Positions 53,389 to 63,651 are shown, counted from the stretch's first letter. The stretch is DNA of 64,000 nt from Chondrus crispus (GCF_000350225.1 NW_005178810.1:92464-156463); one strand, 5' to 3'. Notes: a model not told the origin generated them from the letters alone. Numbers and translations are program-made.

Positions 53389-53528
53389 CCTTCTTATCTT
53401 CACTGCTGGAAAGCGGCTCTTCAAATGGTCCCGAGACCACCAAATTCTGTCGTTTTCCGTCTCGACCACGTCCCCCCATGGGCAAAAGGTCCAACCATGG
53501 CCATCAAGTGATCAACTCGCTGCCTCAC

Positions 53529-53644
53529 GGGCTTGTACAGTACGCACCCGTATATATGGCGCACAGCCGCCGATAGCCTCCGGCGTAAAGCCAATCACCG
53601 CTCAGAATTTTTAGCCATCCAAATAATACGTACTGTACAAGCCC
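53529..53644. mobile_element. 116-bp TIR element upstream of the membrane-protein gene
   Basis: Perfect 16-bp inverted ends (GGGCTTGTACAGTACG / CGTACTGTACAAGCCC). Inside lies TATATATGG at about 53550, 350 nt before the ATG at 53905, so it may supply a promoter. No target duplication found. Confidence 0.65.
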
Positions 53645-53904
53645 ATGGCTGGGAGAGCTCCTGCGCCGGACGCGGCGAATATGTGCTCGGGGATAGGCTC
53701 ACAGGGGGCAGGTGTCCCCTACCGCAGCTGAGACTGAGGGGGCCGGGAGAGTGGCAGCGCTACCTAAATAAACGACTCTGCCAGCGCTTCTCCAAGATGG
53801 AGAAGGCAGAGGGGGATAGACTGTCCCTGTACGACTTGCCGCGGCGGAACTGAGGAGAAAGCACGAGTACGCAACACTACTCTTGCAAACACACTACGCG
53901 CGCG

Positions 53905-55866
53905 ATGATTTTTGAACTGGCCATAGGGGTCCCACTGTGGAACGTCGTCCGGTTCGTTTCTTTGAGTTTGGTCATGACCACAATGTTAGCGAAATTATGG
54001 TCTTCAAATGTGGCATATAGAGCAGGTTCTCGAGTATCCTCGGGTTCTCCCGTCCAACTACGACCGAGGCCGTACACTAGGAGTTCTCTGGTGACTGAGG
54101 AGGATGGGAACGACTGGCGTTTCAGGCTGGTTATAGCTTTTGTCGCATTTATCCTGGTTTCTGCCGATTTATTGATCGAATTCGGCTCGGGTTCGTCTGA
54201 CGTCGCGTCGGGGAACATGATCGCCACTGGGTACGGGGCTGCCGGGAGGTCACAGCCACTGGATGTGAGAAGGAACAGTGACGGAACGTGGAGCCCGGCA
54301 TTACGCTCTCAACGTATTGTGAATGCTACGTACCAAGTCTACGAGGTGGACCTGGTACCTGATGAAGCATGGGGAATCACTGAGCGGGACATACAAGTCA
54401 TTCAGAACACCAGAGATGCGGTCGAGGCTGACGGACAAATCATCACTTCGGCCATTCCGGATCAATGGTTGCTAACAGGAAGTGGCAGAGAGTTATGGTT
54501 CTCAGGCCAATCCGGGGCGGCGTTGGTGAAAGACGACAAGTTGCTGATCACTACTGGCCTCGCATCATTCGTCCTGCTGGAAACAAGCTGGACAGGGGAG
54601 GCGTCAATCGCAGTCACTGAGATAGTGCCCAATTTCCTATTTGTCAATAATTTGCGAATTTACAGTGACTACAACATCACTGTAACTGTTAGGATGAACA
54701 AGTTACCACAGTTGATGCTCGACTGTGACGGGAACACCGAATATCCAGCAAGCTGGCAAGTTGTTTGTGTGGACGCCAGTACTAGGCCAAGTGAGGTTGT
54801 ATGGCACGATGGAAACCTGTTGCCGCCCGCCTTGACAACCCTCAAAAGCCAAAGTATCACAATAGACTACGGCAAGAGGGTCGAAATGGAAATACCATGG
54901 GCCATATTCGACGAGGTGGACAGCCGCCCGTCTAGTTCTTTTGACCGCAGTATACGCACAGAGACTTTTAACGGGGAGAATGCCACTCTCGTCGTGACAC
55001 AGAGGGCGGGAGTGCTTATGATGCGAGAGGGGCGTCAGGTGACATGTTGCCTTAGTGTGATGGGCGACATCCACAACAAGAGGCTTCCTGCTTGTAGAAT
55101 GCAGGACGGGCGCAGCGAAAGTGAGGCGGATGCCATGTTCAAAGCGTTGCAGTTAACCTCTGCGGACTACAACAAGATCTGGCGGATATATCATAGTTGG
55201 ATAAATGGGGATGAAGAAAGGTCTCGGACTGAGGTGAATTGGATATCGACGGAGCTACAGACTGAACTGGGTAGCCTGATCTCGGACGTCAAGACCGTGG
55301 CAACTATCAATATTTTCTTCATAATCGGGGTCGGTCTAATCCTCGTTACTTTTCTCGTAGGGGCGTCTGTGCATGTGTTTTACAGGTTGAAGCTGGTGAA
55401 GGTGGAACCGAGCTGTCGACGCGTCACGCTAGAGACTAGCCGCAGGGTTTTGGCGATGTCAGCAAGTTGCAAATACAATTGCGGCATGGTGCCCGGGGCG
55501 CCGCCTCGAACATCAGTAGTCCGGAGCGGTGACAAGACATGTCACTTGGACACGTCATATTCTTTGCAGGACGACTCGATAAGTGCAACCGAGGCTGCAA
55601 AGGAAGGGCTAGTGCTGGTGGGACGCAGGGTGCGAGCACGCGACGGAGAAGAAGCACAGTCGGAGGGTTCCCTGCCTCATTGCTGTGCGGTCGGGCGTGT
55701 GGCTGCGGCATACCGCTCTCGGGGCAGGGGAAGGCGGAACGACGAGCACAGGATTGCGTGGGTGAAGAGCCCAGGTCGATCCAAGACGCTGCTGGAGTTG
55801 GTGAGGAAGGATGGGCGGATGCGTCCTTTGGAAGACTGTGAGGGCGGTAGGGATGATATCAATTGA
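53905..55866 (+). CDS. Right-arm membrane protein with large ectodomain
   Basis: 653 aa from an ATG. Hydrophobic segments lie at about residues 8-30 (WNVVRFVSLSLVMTTML), 73-92 (RLVIAFVAFILVSADLLIEF) and 473-500 (INIFFIIGVGLILVTFLVG). The 380-residue part between the last two holds Asn-X-Ser/Thr sites (NATY, NITV, NATL) and several Cys, as in an extracellular domain. The C-terminal 150 residues are basic and polar. I recognise no family. Against the left-arm copy, residues 171-300 differ at 24 positions, all amino-acid changes, while flanking parts are nearly identical. This points to diversifying selection on the ectodomain. Confidence 0.75.
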   Translation: MIFELAIGVPLWNVVRFVSLSLVMTTMLAKLWSSNVAYRAGSRVSSGSPVQLRPRPYTRSSLVTEEDGNDWRFRLVIAFVAFILVSADLLIEFGSGSSDVASGNMIATGYGAAGRSQPLDVRRNSDGTWSPALRSQRIVNATYQVYEVDLVPDEAWGITERDIQVIQNTRDAVEADGQIITSAIPDQWLLTGSGRELWFSGQSGAALVKDDKLLITTGLASFVLLETSWTGEASIAVTEIVPNFLFVNNLRIYSDYNITVTVRMNKLPQLMLDCDGNTEYPASWQVVCVDASTRPSEVVWHDGNLLPPALTTLKSQSITIDYGKRVEMEIPWAIFDEVDSRPSSSFDRSIRTETFNGENATLVVTQRAGVLMMREGRQVTCCLSVMGDIHNKRLPACRMQDGRSESEADAMFKALQLTSADYNKIWRIYHSWINGDEERSRTEVNWISTELQTELGSLISDVKTVATINIFFIIGVGLILVTFLVGASVHVFYRLKLVKVEPSCRRVTLETSRRVLAMSASCKYNCGMVPGAPPRTSVVRSGDKTCHLDTSYSLQDDSISATEAAKEGLVLVGRRVRARDGEEAQSEGSLPHCCAVGRVAAAYRSRGRGRRNDEHRIAWVKSPGRSKTLLELVRKDGRMRPLEDCEGGRDDIN

Positions 55867-56145
55867 TAGCAAGATTGAATCAATCTTGATCGGGTGACGG
55901 AGGACTTGAATCAGGGCTGAATCCGCATGGAAACGGTGCATGAATGCGCACAATGCGACCAGATGCAATAACAATACTAGTGCTCGGGGCGGGCCGTTCC
56001 ACGCTGACGCGTTCCAGGAAGAGGCAGAGATAGTGATTTTCCCTTAGTTATAAAGGGCTATTAGCCCTTTTTAATTAAGGATTTTCCCCTTTTGAGACAA
56101 GCCCTCAAATCCCTTTTTAATTAAGGATTTTCCCCTTATTGCGTG

Positions 56146-57236
56146 CTAAAGGGGTCCGGGTCGGTGCAGACGTGCTCAGGCTCGCGGCAGACGTGAGCCT
56201 CGCGATGCGTGTCAGGTTTTGGTCAGCGGTCGGCGCGCTGACGCATGGTGAACTGAAACTGAAACTGAAACTGAAATGCATCAGTGGCTTGCATGAGAGA
56301 TAGGAAGGACGGAAGCGAGACAGCGAGACACCCCACGCTTGCCCAGACAAAGAAAAACCAACCAACCACTCCCGTTTACCAGACAACAGGGAGTGTGCAG
56401 CAGCTCTACAGTAGTGTCTCGAGTTTGACGAAAAGTGACGTCATATGAGGCCACTTTTCAAGTTGAAATTTCTCGCCTTGTGCCCGCTGAACAATAAGAA
56501 ACAAGATACTCTGGGGGCCGCTGTTGAGTCGGGATTATTTTTCACTACTCTTGGTAGACCAAGGTACAGTACCCTTCGGAGGGTAGTTGCAGCTGAGTTG
56601 TGCGCGGCAGAAGGGTGGAGGTTTGGTGAGATGTAGACGTCTTTTGCAGACATTTTAATTAAGAATATATAAGAAAGAAAGAAAAAAATCGATATGTGTG
56701 GGGATATCGTCGAAAGCAAAAGGCCTTCTATTCGATTTTACCCCTCCGGTCTTGGCACAAGTCTGCCTCGTGCGGACACTCCCTTATGAGGAGAACCGTT
56801 GGCGCTGTCATGCGTGTGTCACGTGTGTGCGCAACTGAGTCTGGAGGGCCATGCGCACACGCTTGACGCCTGCGCATTTCACTGTCAGCACTCCTGACAG
56901 TGACACAGAGGCACTGCTGCGCCCCTGTGCCCAGCGAGGGCCAACAACTCAATTTCACACGTGTTCACCACCTGCTCCTCCGTCCTCGTTCGCCCCGCTC
57001 GTCCCCACCCTCGTCCCCGCCCTCGTTCTCTCCGTTCCCCCCCGCCCCGCCCGACGCCTCCGTCCGGCGGCCTCCGTTCCGCGTGCAGCACTTCACCCTA
57101 GCACCTGCGTACCGCCCCTCGGCAACCGCCCCGCCCCTCTTCCTGCCGTCCCATCTGTCGCCCGCGCCTCTGCCTGTCGTGGCGCGCCGGCCTCTACGCG
57201 GGGCCTCCAAATCGGCAAAAAATAAGATGCTCAGCA
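56146..57236. other. Intergenic, no gene seen
   Basis: GC-rich, with pyrimidine-rich stretches near 57000. Short ORFs only. It contains further TACAGTA words (56403, 56563). Confidence 0.45.
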
Positions 57237-57319
57237 AGCTCGTGCCGGGAATTGAACCCGGATCTCTTCGGTGACAGCGAAATATACAGCGGCTAAATTA
57301 ACCATTATACTACACGAAC
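57237..57319 (-). tRNA. tRNA-Asp (GUC) with an 11-nt D-arm insert
   Basis: On the minus strand the cloverleaf is complete. The acceptor GTTCGTG pairs with CACGAGC (one G-U) and the D-stem is GTAT/GTAT as in other tRNA-Asp. The anticodon stem TTTCG/CGAAG carries loop CTGTCAC (anticodon GTC), the variable loop is AGAT, and the T-stem CCGGG/CCCGG carries loop TTCAATT. The D-loop AATGGTTA is followed by 11 extra bases (57298-57288, ATTTAGCCGCT) before the 3' D-stem strand. Without them the tRNA is canonical. Ectopic introns in the D-arm are known in red algal nuclear tRNA genes, so these bases are probably an intron. Confidence 0.87.
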
Positions 57320-58686
57320 GCTTATTGCTGCGGTGCGATCTGCAACTTTTTCACAGTCTTTAAACTCTGCTCTGCCCGCCACACGTTGCCACGCATGCCA
57401 CGGTGCACAGCTGCACCCGTGTCCGCTCGCGGCCCAAAAAAATAGTTAAAAAATATATGCCACTTATGCCGCCCCCTTGATTGAGCGAAAAATAAAGACA
57501 AGCCTCACACGCCAGCGTGCGCAGCTGCCCCCGCATCCGCATGCGGCTCTCGCCGTTGCCGAGGCGCGGACAGATGGCCCGTGCCGGCGGCGTAGTGCGA
57601 ATCGCGCGGCCGTGCGTCTTCTAAACCGCACATAGCATGCCGGCGTCTCCGCCCGCTAACGCTTCCCGTTCAACCCACGCGCAACTCGCAGCGCAAGCAC
57701 CACGCCGCTCTGCTTCCCGCCCGTGCGCAGCGATGCGTGTCAGACCGCACAGGACAGTCTGTCCCGCAGGGAACAGCGAGCGACGACGAGTAAACGAGGA
57801 GTCATCGGTCTCCTGTTCACACAATGCGCGCACCCCTTTCAAAGCGCCCGCGTCCGAATAAGCGCCGCCGCGGCCGTTGCGCCCGCCCTCACCCCGACGC
57901 CCCGTGCCTTCCTCCGCCTCCCTGGTAAAATTGAAATTTATGGTAAAAATTGAAATGTATGGAACATTTTGAAATTTATGGTAAAATTGAAAAAAAGTGG
58001 GCCTCGTTTGCCGTTTTTCTTCTCACACGTGTGGACCTGTTGCACCTGTGACCCTGTGCACGTGTACTTATCACCTCTTAAGATTGGCCCCCCGCCTTGA
58101 GCCGGTCTGCAACGCTTCTCAACGCACCGTTATGCATGAATAACAATACCTCTACATCTTTACTCGCATGCAACTGACGCATCTGCTGGCCAGGTACCTA
58201 CACATTATTGCACAAGGTAACACAGTGAGCAAAAGAGCGCAGCTGACTGCTGGGGGACAGCAGATATCCTTTCATTTTGTGAGTTGACCTCCATGTTGAA
58301 TCCGTGGGCACCTAAATCCACGTGGCTCATTGCATCACAATATCTTCTGCGTGCTGGCAGGCTGCGAGGTGCCGCCTGTGTTGAGTCTATCCCAATGCTT
58401 GACGCCGCTGTGATCGTTCCTTAGCCCTCTGTCTGCTTGGAGGACAAGCCTTCGCGATGGAACACGTCAGGTACGCTCGCATCCCCCTACAGTTGCTCAC
58501 TGAATGAATGATGAAAGGGAAGCAGGTCGGTAGTTCATACAAACACATATACGGATTGCAACCCCCGTCAAGCAGAGCTTCTCATTCATAACAAAACAAA
58601 ACAACTCTCCCGGTCCTACCGTGCTCAGTTGCAAGCGCATTACTAATGTCTCGGGCGGCAAGCGGCCATCGCACTTCGATACATAC
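57320..58686. other. Intergenic, no gene seen
   Basis: GC-rich then AT-rich sequence with short ORFs only. Includes the small tandem repeat at 57924-57990 and the 3' flank of the NB-ARC/WD40 gene. Confidence 0.45.
57924..57990 (+). repeat. Imperfect tandem repeat of an AT-rich unit
   Basis: TTGAAATTTATGGTAAAA recurs about three times with small changes in length. Confidence 0.75.
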
Positions 58687-61600
58687 TTACACCACTAGCT
58701 TCATGATAGCAACCAGATTGCCCGACCCTGCAACTGCGACCCCGTGATCGTGGTCTATCTGCAAGTCTATTGGATCGTCCAAATGGGCCAAGACGGCCTC
58801 AGACCCATCCTCGCGCCTCTGCACAATTCCTTTGTCCCATGAAAATAGTTGTGGTGTTCGCCCTGCTCGAGAAGCAGTACCGAAGTCTGCCGTCTTCAGG
58901 AACCGACTCGTGATTTCTTCCCAATCCTCTACCCCCCCGGTATGAAGTGTGATCCCTCTCTCCACGTCCCACACCCGCACGCTCTTGTCCCGCGATCCAG
59001 ATACCACACGTCTTCCGTCCCCACTCATCGCAACGCTCTCCACCCAATCCGTGTGTCCAACTAACGCCTCCCCGACTTGTGCTCCCGTCTCCACATCCCA
59101 CACCCGCACGCTCTTGTCATACGATCCAGATACCACACGTCTTCCGTCCCCACTCATCGCAACGCTACGCACCAAATCCGTGTGTCCAACTAACGCCTCC
59201 CCGACTTGTGCTCCCGTCTCCACGTCCCACACCCGCACGCTCTGGTCATACGATCCAGATACCACACGTCTTCCGTCCCCACTCATCGCAACGCTACTCA
59301 CCCAACCCGTGTGTCCAACTAACGCCTCCCCGACTTGTGCTCCCGTCTCCACGTCCCACACCCGCACGCTCTTGTCATACGATCCAGATACCACACGTCT
59401 TCCGTCCCCACTCATCGCAACGCTACTCACCGAACTCGTGTGTCCAACTAACGCCTCCCCGACTTGTGCTCCCGTCTCCACGTCCCACACCCGCACGCTC
59501 TGGTCATACGATCCAGATACCACACGTCTTCCGTCCCCACTCATCGCAACGCTACTCACCGAACTCGTGTGTCCAACTAACGCCTCCCCGACTTGTGCTC
59601 CCGTCTCCACGTCCCACACCCGCACGCTCTTGTCATACGATCCAGATACCACACGTCTTCCGTCCCCACTCATCGCAACGCTACGCACCAAATCCGTGTG
59701 TCCAACTAACGCCTCCCCGACTTGTGCTCCCGTCTCCACGTCCCACACCCGCACGCTCTTGTCATACGATCCAGATACCACACGTCTTCCGTCCCCACTC
59801 ATCGCAACGCTACTCACCCAACCCGTGTGTCCAACTAACGCCTCCCCGACTTGTGCTCCCGTCTCCACGTCCCACACCCGCACGCGCTCGTCAGAGGATC
59901 CAGATACCACACGTCTTCCGTCCCTACTCATCGCAACGCAAACCACTTCCGACTTGTGACCGCGGAAACTTCTCAATACTTTCCTCTCCGATGTACTCCA
60001 CAGCCTCAACGTCCCGTCTTCATATCCTACAACAACATACCCCTTCCTCCCACAGAAAGTTGCGCACCTAGCTCTCGTCACGCTCGGGGTTTCCCCAGTC
60101 ACGCTCGGGTTTTCTCCAGTCACCTCAGAGGTTCCACTTCCAAAGCAAATCCGAAAACATGCCTTCAAACGCCGACACATTTTGCGCCTGCTTGCTTCAA
60201 GATCCCCTGGGCCCTGGCTCTCCGTTTCGAACTCGCCTTCTAATTGACTGCTTGGTTCATTGGCCCCTGGGCCCTGGCTCTCCGTTTCGAACTCGCCTTC
60301 CAATTCAACCATCTTCGTCTCCTTCTCAGCAGATTGCCTGAAAACTGTTACTTTTGCCGAGAACCCCTCCACCTGACATCCATACACTTCACCACTGGAA
60401 TCCATGCCCACTTGAATTTCTCCGCTATCGAAATATGGCAGAACAATCTGCTCCACCATCTTTCCATCGGCTCTCGCTACACACTCACTCACAGGCCGCA
60501 CCCACGGCCGTGGTGCGTATCTCTCAATTTCCTCCAGCATCTTTTGCACACAACCTGAGTCCCGTGCCTTGTGCTTCACTCGCCCATATAGTTGAAAGTA
60601 AATCCCGGCACTGTTTTCACCACAAAACGGTACACTCAGTCGCGCAGCCCGCATCATCAAAACCATTCCATCCACTGCATCCTCATCTCCCCGTCCCATT
60701 CCCACCTTCCCGCTTCCTCTTTTCCCCTTCAAGTCTCTACTCAATCCCTTCACAGCTTCCTCGTATTGCCAAACCCCGCCTCTCCGTATCACTGTCTTCA
60801 CCCATCGCGCACTCAAAAATAGCCTCTTCAGCTCCTCTACACACCCACCCTGCTTCAAAACACGATATATATTCTCGAAAACATACTCCTCCCGTGCGCT
60901 CTTCCCCTCTCCGTCTCGGTCCTCACTCATCGCAAGCAACCCTTCTCCTGCCCTGCACACATCCGCCATCTTCTTATACCACTCTTCTACACCCTCCGTC
61001 TTCTTCGCTTCTTCCACCGCGAAATCGTGCGTCAGATCATGCACCCGCAACCCACCACAATCCTTCTCATACTGCACTTCTACTAGTCCAACCCTTTCCA
61101 TCTCCTTTGCACACCTTTCCGTCCGCTCCTCGTCCATATCCCACAAATCTCCAACCAAACTCAAAGGTATCCGGTCTTGCTTCTTCATAACGCACAGACT
61201 CCGGTGCATCTTTCGAAACGAAAATTCATCAACCGTCTCCCCACTCCTTCCCACATCTGACTCCACGATATCTAGTGACGTATGCAATGTCTCATCCAAC
61301 GACGAATATCCGTCCTTCGGACTCTCACCGCGAATCGTGTTACGACTCTTCATCCTCGAAAGGTACGCCCCCCATGCTTCTGATACTTCTCCCTCCCATC
61401 TTTCCCTCATGTACCTCACGCTCGTTCCCGCCACGTTCAGCGCAAGCGGCAATCCGCCACACATTTCCAGTATTTCACTCACGACTTCTTTGCATCTCGC
61501 ATCATCCACTTCGTCTCGATTCGCCTCACTCGCATGCACAAGCATGTCAACTGCTTCTTTCCCTTCCGTCTCTCTCGGCTCGAAAGCAACCCGCTCTCCA

Positions 61601-62604
61601 ATCTGACGCAGCTCCCTATCCCTCGTGGAATACAGTAGTCTGCTCCTCCTTCCCCCGATGCCCCCTGCAGTGTCAGCGAGAACAGACAACTTTTGAAGGA
61701 TATTCGCCCCTATGTCATTCACCACCCACACATCATCAATGATAAACAGACATACATGACTACAAAACCATGCTTGTACTTTTGCCAACACCCTTCCAAA
61801 CTCGCTCTGCTCCCGCATTTCTGCAGCCGTCTGGTTCCCACCGGACGCTTCCACAATCAGACACAGTTCTTCAATCAGCCGTCCCACGTTTCCGTCTTTC
61901 CCCAACGACATGAAGTACACTCCTCCAGAAAACTCCGCCTTAATCTTATCGTCGTGCGCGATCGCTCGTAGGGCACATGTCTTCCCGACTCCGCCCTGTC
62001 CTACTGCTGTCGCGCCCACTTGCTCGTTCTTATCTCTCCGTAGCACAGCCGCTTTCAGACGCGACTCACACGTGTCCGGTAATCCATCGCTCCCCTGAGA
62101 ATCAAGCTTCACACATATCGACGCAGGATTACGTTCGGCTCTTATCGAAGGCCTGAACACATTACCCGTGCCTCGTCTGATCGACTCGACGGCCGTGCGA
62201 GTATCGATGCCCGTGCTTGCCTGTATAATACGATGGTGAAAGCGGTCCGCTTCTTGCTTGCGCTTCTCTAGGACTTCTCTATCTCCCACTGCAGAGGCGT
62301 ACGCACCGAGTCTCGCTTTTGGGTCTTTCGACTCTGTCTGCAGCTCTTCGAGGGACTTCAATATGAAACTTGAGATGTCCGCGATTTCACGTTGGAGCAA
62401 GCCCGTGTGCTGCGACGTTCCATGGATCGGCATGTCTCTCAGCTCTGTGATGTCTGTCTGCAAGGTGGTGTAGGCGGTGAGCATTTCGGTAGAGAGCGTC
62501 TTGTTTTCCTTGTAGGCTTTGTGTCGTTCGATGAGACTTGCGATGAGGCGGACGACTTGCTCAGCCGGGCCGGTGAGGCCCAAGATACTGTATGGATCAG
62601 CCAT
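58687..62604 (-). CDS. NB-ARC/WD40 STAND protein (NLR-like)
   Basis: 1305 aa from the ATG at 62604. Residues 1-150 are helical with leucine-rich heptads and no known effector domain. The NB-ARC module has the P-loop GQGGVGKT (about 202), Walker B CLFIIDDVW (about 285), GLPLAL (about 382) and a VHDLTHDF motif in the MHD place (about 519). Residues about 845-1220 carry nine WD40 repeats. Eight of them are almost identical 43-residue units, then a C-terminal 85 residues. A 42-bp in-frame duplication gives two EGEFETESQGPG motifs near 785-810. Such proteins sense ligands through the repeats and oligomerise to trigger defence or incompatibility. No intron is needed. Confidence 0.9.
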   Translation of the reverse strand: MADPYSILGLTGPAEQVVRLIASLIERHKAYKENKTLSTEMLTAYTTLQTDITELRDMPIHGTSQHTGLLQREIADISSFILKSLEELQTESKDPKARLGAYASAVGDREVLEKRKQEADRFHHRIIQASTGIDTRTAVESIRRGTGNVFRPSIRAERNPASICVKLDSQGSDGLPDTCESRLKAAVLRRDKNEQVGATAVGQGGVGKTCALRAIAHDDKIKAEFSGGVYFMSLGKDGNVGRLIEELCLIVEASGGNQTAAEMREQSEFGRVLAKVQAWFCSHVCLFIIDDVWVVNDIGANILQKLSVLADTAGGIGGRRSRLLYSTRDRELRQIGERVAFEPRETEGKEAVDMLVHASEANRDEVDDARCKEVVSEILEMCGGLPLALNVAGTSVRYMRERWEGEVSEAWGAYLSRMKSRNTIRGESPKDGYSSLDETLHTSLDIVESDVGRSGETVDEFSFRKMHRSLCVMKKQDRIPLSLVGDLWDMDEERTERCAKEMERVGLVEVQYEKDCGGLRVHDLTHDFAVEEAKKTEGVEEWYKKMADVCRAGEGLLAMSEDRDGEGKSAREEYVFENIYRVLKQGGCVEELKRLFLSARWVKTVIRRGGVWQYEEAVKGLSRDLKGKRGSGKVGMGRGDEDAVDGMVLMMRAARLSVPFCGENSAGIYFQLYGRVKHKARDSGCVQKMLEEIERYAPRPWVRPVSECVARADGKMVEQIVLPYFDSGEIQVGMDSSGEVYGCQVEGFSAKVTVFRQSAEKETKMVELEGEFETESQGPGANEPSSQLEGEFETESQGPGDLEASRRKMCRRLKACFRICFGSGTSEVTGENPSVTGETPSVTRARCATFCGRKGYVVVGYEDGTLRLWSTSERKVLRSFRGHKSEVVCVAMSRDGRRVVSGSSDERVRVWDVETGAQVGEALVGHTGWVSSVAMSGDGRRVVSGSYDKSVRVWDVETGAQVGEALVGHTDLVRSVAMSGDGRRVVSGSYDKSVRVWDVETGAQVGEALVGHTSSVSSVAMSGDGRRVVSGSYDQSVRVWDVETGAQVGEALVGHTSSVSSVAMSGDGRRVVSGSYDKSVRVWDVETGAQVGEALVGHTGWVSSVAMSGDGRRVVSGSYDQSVRVWDVETGAQVGEALVGHTDLVRSVAMSGDGRRVVSGSYDKSVRVWDVETGAQVGEALVGHTDWVESVAMSGDGRRVVSGSRDKSVRVWDVERGITLHTGGVEDWEEITSRFLKTADFGTASRAGRTPQLFSWDKGIVQRREDGSEAVLAHLDDPIDLQIDHDHGVAVAGSGNLVAIMKLVV
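58940..59990 (-). repeat. Tandem 129-bp WD40-coding repeats
   Basis: Eight units of 129 bp, nearly identical in DNA. The differences fall mainly in codons right after GHT (GW, DL, SS, DW), in the V(S/R/E)S position, and in the SxDxS strand (Y/R/S, K/Q/E). This shows recent homogenisation combined with change at a few surface positions. Confidence 0.9.
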
Positions 62605-63092
62605 GGCGTTTGGGAATGGGGGGAGGGGGGGTGTTGTTCGGATTTGAGTAGGCGGCGGTGGCAAAGCGGGGCTTGCTTGCTCTCCTCTATATCTCCCTCT
62701 CTCCGAATCTCTTTCTCTTTCGTTGTTGTTAGTCGTTGTTCGTCGTTGTTTGTCGTTTTTCGTTCTTGGTCTTCTCGCAGAGGGGGGCCAGAAAGATTTG
62801 CTTCCACCTTTAGCGTTGCGAATAAGTGCAACGCTTTCAGTGGCCCACAGCTATTTTACAGTAAGTACCCGCTTGACAGTGAATTTTGGAGTGATTTCCT
62901 ACGCTCGTCAAAGAAGAGGGCGGTTGTGCGGTTGTTGCTGCGCTGTTGGCACATCGTGAGTCGTGAGTTTAGTAAGGCTGCTCTCGCGAGGCACAAACAA
63001 GACTTTTACGCCCGGAATGGGAGCTCCAATAGACACTCCAGGGAGACGTGTGATACAGTGCTGTACTCCAGGGGCTTGCTTGTCCATCGGTA

Positions 63093-63115
63093 TTACAGTA
63101 CCCAGGGTACTGTAA
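63093..63115. repeat. Near-perfect palindrome around TACAGTA
   Basis: TTACAGTACCC, one base, GGGTACTGTAA: 11-bp arms with a 1-nt centre. The same words form the palindrome in the LTR at about 20131. Confidence 0.9.
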
Positions 63116-63221
63116 AGGGTTAACGCCAAAAAAATAACTTCGTTATCAGGCCAAATGTTGTGAAACGTACAAGTATGCCACCCATCATTCGTGTCTCCCA
63201 AAAGGCTGAAGAAGCAAAATG

Positions 63222-63264
63222 ATTTTCTCCAGCTTGGGGCGTAAACTTTACGCCTGGAGAAAAT
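63222..63264. repeat. Inverted repeat with TTTACGCC core
   Basis: ATTTTCTCCAG and GGCGTAAA pair with TTTACGCC and CTGGAGAAAAT, forming a stem of about 19 bp interrupted by 5 unpaired bases. Confidence 0.85.
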
Positions 63265-63601
63265 GGAGAGAATTCTGCAATTGTTGTGAGAAAATGCTCA
63301 CGATCTTTGCTGAATTCTGTATCGAAATTTTAATTGTGAAAAATATTGACGAATTTACGCTGAGAAAGTTGGAGTAAAGTTGTGCGTATTACCTGAAGCC
63401 CTTCTTTATCAACCGGGTACAGTGGAATTGATTGAAATATCTGAATCCGGGGAGCATAAATGCAACAATGGGCGCCTCCGGAAATTATTTTTTGTGTCAG
63501 AGTCATATTTTTCTTTTTTGTGAACAAAAAATGAGTTTTACCACGGAAATGCTTGCGCACATAATGTGCGTCCCCCTACTGTACGCATGCTTTGAACTCG
63601 T

Positions 63602-63651
63602 TCCTAACGACGAGCACGGTGTGTCAGGGTCGCTCCTAACGACGAGCACGG
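63602..63651 (+). repeat. Direct repeat of an 18-bp unit
   Basis: TCCTAACGACGAGCACGG occurs at 63602-63619 and 63634-63651. Confidence 0.9.

Larger units (their letters stand above)
51524..56145. repeat. Right arm of the giant palindrome
   Basis: Inverse of 46160-51361 without the solo LTR. Ends at about 56145 in tandem TTAATTAAGGATTTTCCCC sequence. Contains the intact membrane-protein gene, a pogo-like element and a 116-bp TIR element. About 51860-52800 has no recognisable gene; its ORFs are unlike any family I know. Confidence 0.92.

Noticed and set aside
54415..54804. Diversity-generating retroelement as cause of the ectodomain changes
   Set aside because: The base changes are of all kinds rather than adenine-directed, and no template repeat or dedicated reverse transcriptase is adjacent.
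58940..59990. Regular repeat array that might be read as CRISPR
   Set aside because: Units are 129 bp, contiguous and coding for WD40 blades, with no spacers.
58949..60071. Long plus-strand ORFs (over 330 codons) of repeated Cys/Pro/Ser-rich sequence
   Set aside because: They are the reverse frames of the 129-bp WD40 repeats. The minus-strand product has full NB-ARC and WD40 motifs.
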